64,000 nt of DNA, taken from NCBI RefSeq assembly GCF_902806685.2, contig NC_048543.1:9892106-9956105 (forward strand). Direction: 5' to 3'. Position numbers and translations under genes: made by a program. How positions within the stretch are numbered: position 1 is the first letter of the stretch; each line of letters starts with the position of its first letter. Source of the DNA: Maniola hyperantus. Its lineage: Eukaryota; Arthropoda; Insecta; Lepidoptera; Nymphalidae. Positions 58,831 to 64,000 of the stretch are shown one piece after another. The notes beneath the pieces were generated by a model. That model worked only from the letters and a program-made list of their open reading frames with translations. It searched no databases and was not told the DNA's origin.

Positions 58831-59048
58831 GCCTCCGCATATTACTGCTTGGTTTGGATCAAGAAACAGATTACTGGGTACGAATGCGCGCTGTCAACGA
58901 AGTCGGAATCTCTCCGTGGTCTAAGCCCGTTCCAGTTTCCACTACTGCAAAACCAGAAGAAAAGCCTGAAAATGAAAATGAAAAACCAAAAAATTCTGCC
59001 CATTCTTATAGCACTTTCTATGGAGTATTTTTGCTGGCGGTATTGTAG
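58831..59048 (+). pseudogene. Duplicated terminal exon copy B of the Ig/FN3 gene, frameshifted
   Basis: After the acceptor CCTATAG it reads LRILLGLDQETDYWVRM, then RAVNEVGISPWSKPVPVST, then a shorter acidic linker, then FYGVFLLAVL and stop. It is plainly a paralogue of exon 10 and the entry phase is the same, so exon 9 could splice to it in frame. In the hydrophobic segment one T of a T-run is missing (TATTTTTGCTGG against TATTTTTTGCGGG), which shifts the frame and ends the protein after about ten hydrophobic residues. The rest of the old frame is still readable downstream to ATGGTCTAG. It is either a decaying exon or an alternative last exon that would release a secreted form. Confidence 0.85.
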
Positions 59049-59111
59049 TGGTAGGTGTTGGATATATGCTTATAATGAAAATGGTCTAGTCATTTTTTGA
59101 TCTTCAGTTTT

Positions 59112-59117
59112 AATAAA
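59112..59117 (+). terminator. Candidate poly(A) signal for terminal exon B
   Basis: AATAAA about 65 bases after the premature stop, followed by an A-rich tract. Copy A lacks this hexamer at the corresponding place (it has TTTATTATAAC). Confidence 0.35.
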
Positions 59118-59303
59118 TTATAAAATAAAATAAAAAACTGCTAGTGTTTTAATTTTAAGTTCTGTAAGCTTTTTATTTTTCATGTAAATTGTAGTGTAGA
59201 AAGGTGTAAGGTAACTTTTATTGCAATAACCCACATTATGGATATCTTTATTAAATTATAGATTTCAAATATTGACGTTTTTAAAAATTCTTACTTAATA
59301 TCT

Positions 59304-59513
59304 GTCTTATGTGTTTGTCTGTCTGCTAGCTTTACACGGTTCACCGGTTTTCACAGTTTAACCAATTTTGTTACGAGTTAGCTTACATCCCGGGGATGGA
59401 CATAGGCTACTTTACTATAGACATACTTTACATCACGGGAAATCAGAGAGTTTCCACGGGATTTTAAAAATCTAAATCTATGCAAGAACTGCCATCGCGG
59501 GCATCATCTAGTA
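59304..59513 (+). repeat. Dispersed repeat R1 in the copy B downstream flank
   Basis: TATGTGTTTGTCTGTCTGCT, CCGGGGATGGACATAGGCTA and TCGCGGGCATCATCTAGT. It separates two halves of sequence that are joined in copy A. Confidence 0.75.
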
Positions 59514-59906
59514 TTTAATAAATAAATAAATATCACCCCTATTTCCAAAGTTTTTTTTAAAAAATTTGTATGTAGTCCTTAAAGAGAATATATAATGTCC
59601 CTTCTGAGACCAGATACCAAAATATGCCAGGTACAATAAGAAAATTAGAACTAAGGGATTAAAAATTAAAGTCATTATGTGGTAGATCACCTTTATTTTA
59701 TACAGAATCAGGATCTGTTGTGTAGGTATGTGTTTAGGTACCGGTCACCAGAATAAAAACTTCAAGAGCACTTTCACTATGTGATAGTTGAACAGAATAC
59801 CCCCTACGGGATGTCGCTGAATCAAAAACTTTTGCTTTTTAAGCTTAGCAGACTTATAAGGTCTGGCGTCCATTAGGTAGCTGAATCGAATCACATAGAT
59901 TCTCCT

Positions 59907-60288
59907 GCAAGGTGCGATTACACTGACGCGGAGCGGACCGTGAATTGGACAATCTGCACACCGCATCAGTGGAAACCGTGTAAGTGGAGCTAAGTGGACT
60001 TTCAAATAAAATATATGAACACGAGGCCCCAAGCCGGACAGAACGGAGTCAAGCAGGTAGTGGTGCCGAGCGGAGGGCACTAAGCGGAGGGTAGTGGGAC
60101 GGTTTGACGCGGCGGGTATGCTAGATAAATTTGACTGATCGGAACACGGCTCAATGGAGCTCTAGTCTGCTCAGCTCAGCTCCACTCCGCGCCGCGCCGC
60201 TCCGCTTCAATAGAAACACTTTCCATTTTTTACTACTCTTCTCCGTTCCACTCCGCCAAGCTCCGCGTCAGTCGACAGGCACCCTTAG
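59907..60288. mobile_element. GC-rich TIR element, about 380 bp
   Basis: Left TGCGATTACACTGACGCGGA and right CTCCGCGTCAGTCGACAGGC are inverted repeats. The interior is rich in GAGCGG and CCGCTC blocks. Confidence 0.6.
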
Positions 60289-60289
60289 T

Positions 60290-62505
60290 AGGTTTAGTGT
60301 GAAAGTGCATCCATTACCAAAAATGCCGCAGTACGTTGTATCGCATCAAATCTATACTTATTATCACCTTCACAATCCAAAATAATTTAATCCGATGCAT
60401 TTTGACTTAGCTCTAGTGAACGCCAGGCTTTACACTGAAGGTCCACGATGACACGCATACAGATTTAAAATTACGTAATCTCTTATATTCTGTATGAAAA
60501 GTGCCAATACAATATAATATCAAACATAAAAATCATATTTTATGTGTTAGCAATGTTAGCCACGTTTATATAAGTTTTTATATCTAATGAAAGAAATAAA
60601 ACAAAAATAGATAAATTTCAGTCTTCCTGTATACAATACCTACAATTGAAAGACGCCTACTAATTATACTTTTGATATAAAATTGACGGATTTTCTGTGT
60701 AATTGTTAAAGTAATTGCGAGCACAAATTATTTTATAATTTCAATATTAGATAATATCGTATTTACAAAGTCAATGTCCACTAGGTCGCCGAATGGAATC
60801 GCCAAATTTCAGCTTTCTTATTATAAATTCCTACTATGCGCGAGCGAATCCGCGGTGAATTTCTAAAGTAGGTACATTAATTTTGTTAACATAGTAATAA
60901 AGGCAGGCTAACATTTTGTGACTCGATTCGGAAATCTTATGGACGTTAGGCTATAAAAAACAAAAAAGGCTAAATTTCAGAATATACAAATACCTATTGT
61001 CCTTGTTAATCTTTAATAATTAAAGTTTTCAATTCTCAACATTATAAATTAACTTCCTATTATATAAACCATTATATGATAACTTATTACGTTATAAATT
61101 TTACATTAATATTAATATATGTACGTGCAATTTATATAATGTTGTAAATTTAATGTAGGTAAATAATATATATTCAACAATACATAGGATAAAATATGAC
61201 ACGAGAAATATATTTTAGACTTAATGTATCAAATAATATAATAATAGTAACAAAGTCATTGTCACATCGTGATAATTTACCGCAATTTTGTTCGTCTATA
61301 AAGGGTTTTTTACGCCGAAGCAACGACATGCAACAATGCGGCATGCTACAGATATTAATTTTGCCAACTGACAGACTGCCTGTACAGTGTTGACTTAGCC
61401 TAGCCGTAATATGTACATTTTTTTTGAATTCTTTCCATATCTGTTGCAATAGAGAACATAACTTTAAAAATTAAAATTCAAAACAAGATTATATTCATAA
61501 GTAGGTAGGTAATACAATAACGCTGTTAAAGTTTATTGTCAAAATAATTATATTTAGACACTGAAAAATCTCTCACTCTTGTAGAAAGTGGAATTATAGG
61601 TATAAATACGTGTATGAACGTAAACAGCTATTGCAGGAATGTTGCCTACTTAGTATGTCAAAAATAAATTATTTTTAATGATTACTGAATAGAGGATCTT
61701 CTATAATAGGTACGTAAAATTAATATGTCTAAAGTTTGATTACCATTTTAAATTATCGATTCAGATTAAAATAGTAGTCAACGTCACATTTCACTATTTC
61801 ATACAAGATTCCAAACTAAGCGCACTTCTTTACATTTAATAAAGAGTTGCTGATTTAATAAACATTCGGTTATGACAGAACGAAAATCAATCTTCCTATT
61901 ATCATAAATAGCACGAATTATTATATAGAAAGGATTTGACACTGGCAATCAGTATTCAGTACATTTAATATGGACATTCCCTGTCCCTTGCTAGCAAAAA
62001 TCTACACCACAATATTTTTTCAGTACTATTATACAGTATGATATTTATTATACTAGGTATTTGTTTTTTAGGGCGTCTTTCTTCAAGGTAGAAGCTGCGA
62101 GTAAGGCAAAGAGCTTAGCACTTTATGATGAGAATTGGGTGAACACTTCCAGATGAATATAATGATATTACACACACAAGCCACGAATTATTGTAAAATT
62201 CCTTGTACGTATTCATTTTAATTCTTCGATCGTTTTTCTTGCCTTCTGTTATAATAATATTATATACAAATACACGTATTAAGTTAAAACTATTATTTTT
62301 TCTATTGTTTGGCTCTTTAACAAATATAATATCTTAATTTAACAGTCAAACTTGTATAATATTCGTAGCAAATTTTGACATCTACGTAACATTTAAGTCG
62401 TAGCCCAACCGTAGCCGCGTTCATGTAATTTGTAGCAAGTCTTTTGATACAATATAGCATTTGTACCTATACAATTGCCTGAATTTTAAATTCAGCTCAG
62501 TGTGC
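60290..62505. other. Gene-free AT-rich sequence
   Basis: No exon, RNA gene or firm repeat. A stretch near 61300-61350 resembles 3960-4010. Confidence 0.35.
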
Positions 62506-62508
62506 TCA

Positions 62509-62799
62509 GTACCCGTAGTACAAGATTTTACGTCTCACCAAACGAAACCAAATTCGAGAGTCGAAATACTTCCGCGTTACAGTAAAATGGACCTAAACAG
62601 CCTTGAATTGAAGTCGAATATTCAATGCCACTGATTTTAATTTCGCAATGTTTCCGCTTGGAGCGCTGGCTGTAGAAGTGTAGACAAACTTGAGCTTTAA
62701 AACAAGGCATTTATGATCCAGTTTACTGTAACGCGGAAGTATTTCGACTCTCGAATTTGGTTTGGTTTGGTGAGACGTAAAATCTTGTACTACGGGTAC
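62509..62799. mobile_element. Long-TIR palindromic element, 291 bp (family P copy 1)
   Basis: GTACCCGTAGTACAAGATTT starts a 78-bp inverted repeat with one mismatch between arms. The arms also carry TTCGAGAGTCGAAATACTTC. The middle has TTGGAGCGCTGGCTGTAGAA. No ORF. Confidence 0.85.
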
Positions 62800-62807
62800 A
62801 GTATGAG

Positions 62808-63070
62808 AATTTTATACATCTCACCCAACGTTGATAGGATTCGAGATCGAAACACAATAACGTCAGAGTAAAATAGACCTAAACCTCCTTAATTTAAAGT
62901 ACAAAATTCAGTGATACCGATTTAGGTTTTGCAAGGTTTCTGCTTGGAGCGCTGGGTGTAGATGGATGAACTGAGCTTTGAAACTAGGCAAATAAACCCC
63001 ATTTTACTTTAACACTGAAGTGTTTCGACGGTTAAATTCTATCAACGTTTAAGTGATGTAAAATCTTATA
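62808..63070. mobile_element. Palindromic element, family P copy 2
   Basis: ATCTCACCCAACGTTGATAG at the left is mirrored by CTATCAACGTTTAAGTGAT at the right. It shares the middle TTGGAGCGCTGGGTGTAG with copy 1, which starts only a few bases to its left. Confidence 0.75.
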
Positions 63071-63074
63071 TTAA

Positions 63075-63895
63075 GCACACCGGCCATAATAATAGTGAAC
63101 ACTTTTATAAATTGAAACAACAGACATACTTTCTTAATTAAAATATTTCCTATCTATATTAAGCTTGAATTCATTTTCGACTGAATTTTTTTTTTAAACT
63201 TAGCCATTAAATTAAACAAACAATATTCTTATACCGTTGCCTTCAAGACATAAGTGATCCATCAAATGGAGAAATAAAAAATAAAATATGATAATTCAGG
63301 ACCTGGTCATGTACGAAATAAAATTTTACAAGAGGAGCAAAAAACTGAAGGAATGCATTGAAACTTTTTCTTTTTGTTTTGATTGAAATCATTAATTTTG
63401 GACCCAATTTAAACTCAATTTTAAGACATTTCGCTTGAAAGTGAATCCAAGTTTATATTAAGTAACTGGAATCATGACTTATGGTCTTAATTTTAGTACA
63501 GTTTTAGGCCGGTGCGGTGCTTGGAAATGAGTCAAAAACCCCAAATTAAAGAAAAAGTATTTTGAGTGTAATCACACCGTTTTGTTCGACTGCTCCTCAA
63601 TTATTAATATAGGTACTTAAGTTTAAAATTAACAAAAAGAGAGCAGCCCAGTATTATATTAGTTTAATTATATTTGAGAGACGTCGATAATTTTAGTGTT
63701 GAAGGGTCAGTCATGATTCGAAAACAACGGATTCTAGTAACACCGTAAAAATCTAAATTAGAAAAAACGCAAGAATATTTACAAGAAAAGTACATTATAT
63801 GCAAATTATATACGATTCTCTAAGCCTAAGACACACACGCGCGATGTTAGCTTCGTTAACTGGAGTTACAAGAGTCATACGATCAATTTGCTTAG
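63075..63895. other. Gene-free AT-rich sequence between family P copies
   Basis: Nothing recognised. Confidence 0.3.
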
Positions 63896-63901
63896 TATGA
63901 G

Positions 63902-64000
63902 ATTTGACATTTTACCCAACGTTGATAGAATACGAGATCAAAATACAATAACGTCAAAGTAAAATGGACATGAAGTATCTTGAGTTAAAGTCAAATATAC
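63902..64000. mobile_element. Palindromic element, family P copy 3, cut by window end
   Basis: ACCCAACGTTGATAGAATAC and AACGTCAAAGTAAAATGGAC match the left arm of copy 2. Confidence 0.7.

Overview
This is a nuclear window from an insect, almost certainly a moth or butterfly. It is AT-rich, carries two split genes with short exons and GT-AG introns, and is packed with short dispersed repeats of the kind that fill lepidopteran genomes: tRNA-derived SINEs, foldback MITEs, and a family starting near TATAATATT and ending in a CGGCATC-AGCTAG type tail. The species cannot be told from the sequence alone.

There are two host genes. (1) On the minus strand from 34318 down past 426, an ABCG half-transporter of the ABCG1/ABCG4-like type. 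Ten coding exons join with matching phases into 521 residues containing Walker A, Q-loop, LSGGQ signature, Walker B, H-loop and the first membrane helices; the last part (roughly the final helices) lies outside the left edge. A first intron of 21.7 kb (12485-34164) separates the N-terminal coding exon from the Walker A exon. (2) On the plus strand from 49809 to 57249, a cell-adhesion type protein of 517 residues: signal peptide, three Ig domains, one fibronectin type III domain, an acidic linker and a C-terminal hydrophobic segment with almost no cytoplasmic tail. Its last exon is duplicated at 58831-59048; the copy keeps its splice acceptor but has a one-base deletion in the hydrophobic segment.

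Layout: 1-426 unassigned, holding an 83-codon open frame; 426-12484 ABCG exons 10 to 2 among repeats; 12485-34164 the long intron, with a non-LTR reverse transcriptase (21723-22727), a 98-bp tandem array (20571-21254), and many TIR/foldback elements; 34319-49800 intergenic, repeat-rich, with LINE fragments at 36.5, 43.0 and 47.6 kb; 49809-57249 the Ig/FN3 gene; 57250-59300 the duplicated terminal exon block, split by later insertions; 59300-64000 gene-poor, ending in a cluster of three related palindromic elements.

The two genes are divergent, 15.5 kb apart, and nothing suggests that they work together. The most notable observations are the duplicated and frameshifted terminal exon, inverted SINEs flanking a 61-nt exon, ABCG exons hemmed in by repeats within a few bases of their splice sites, a zero-loop foldback at the 5' junction of a LINE insertion, and a five-copy GC-rich foldback family.
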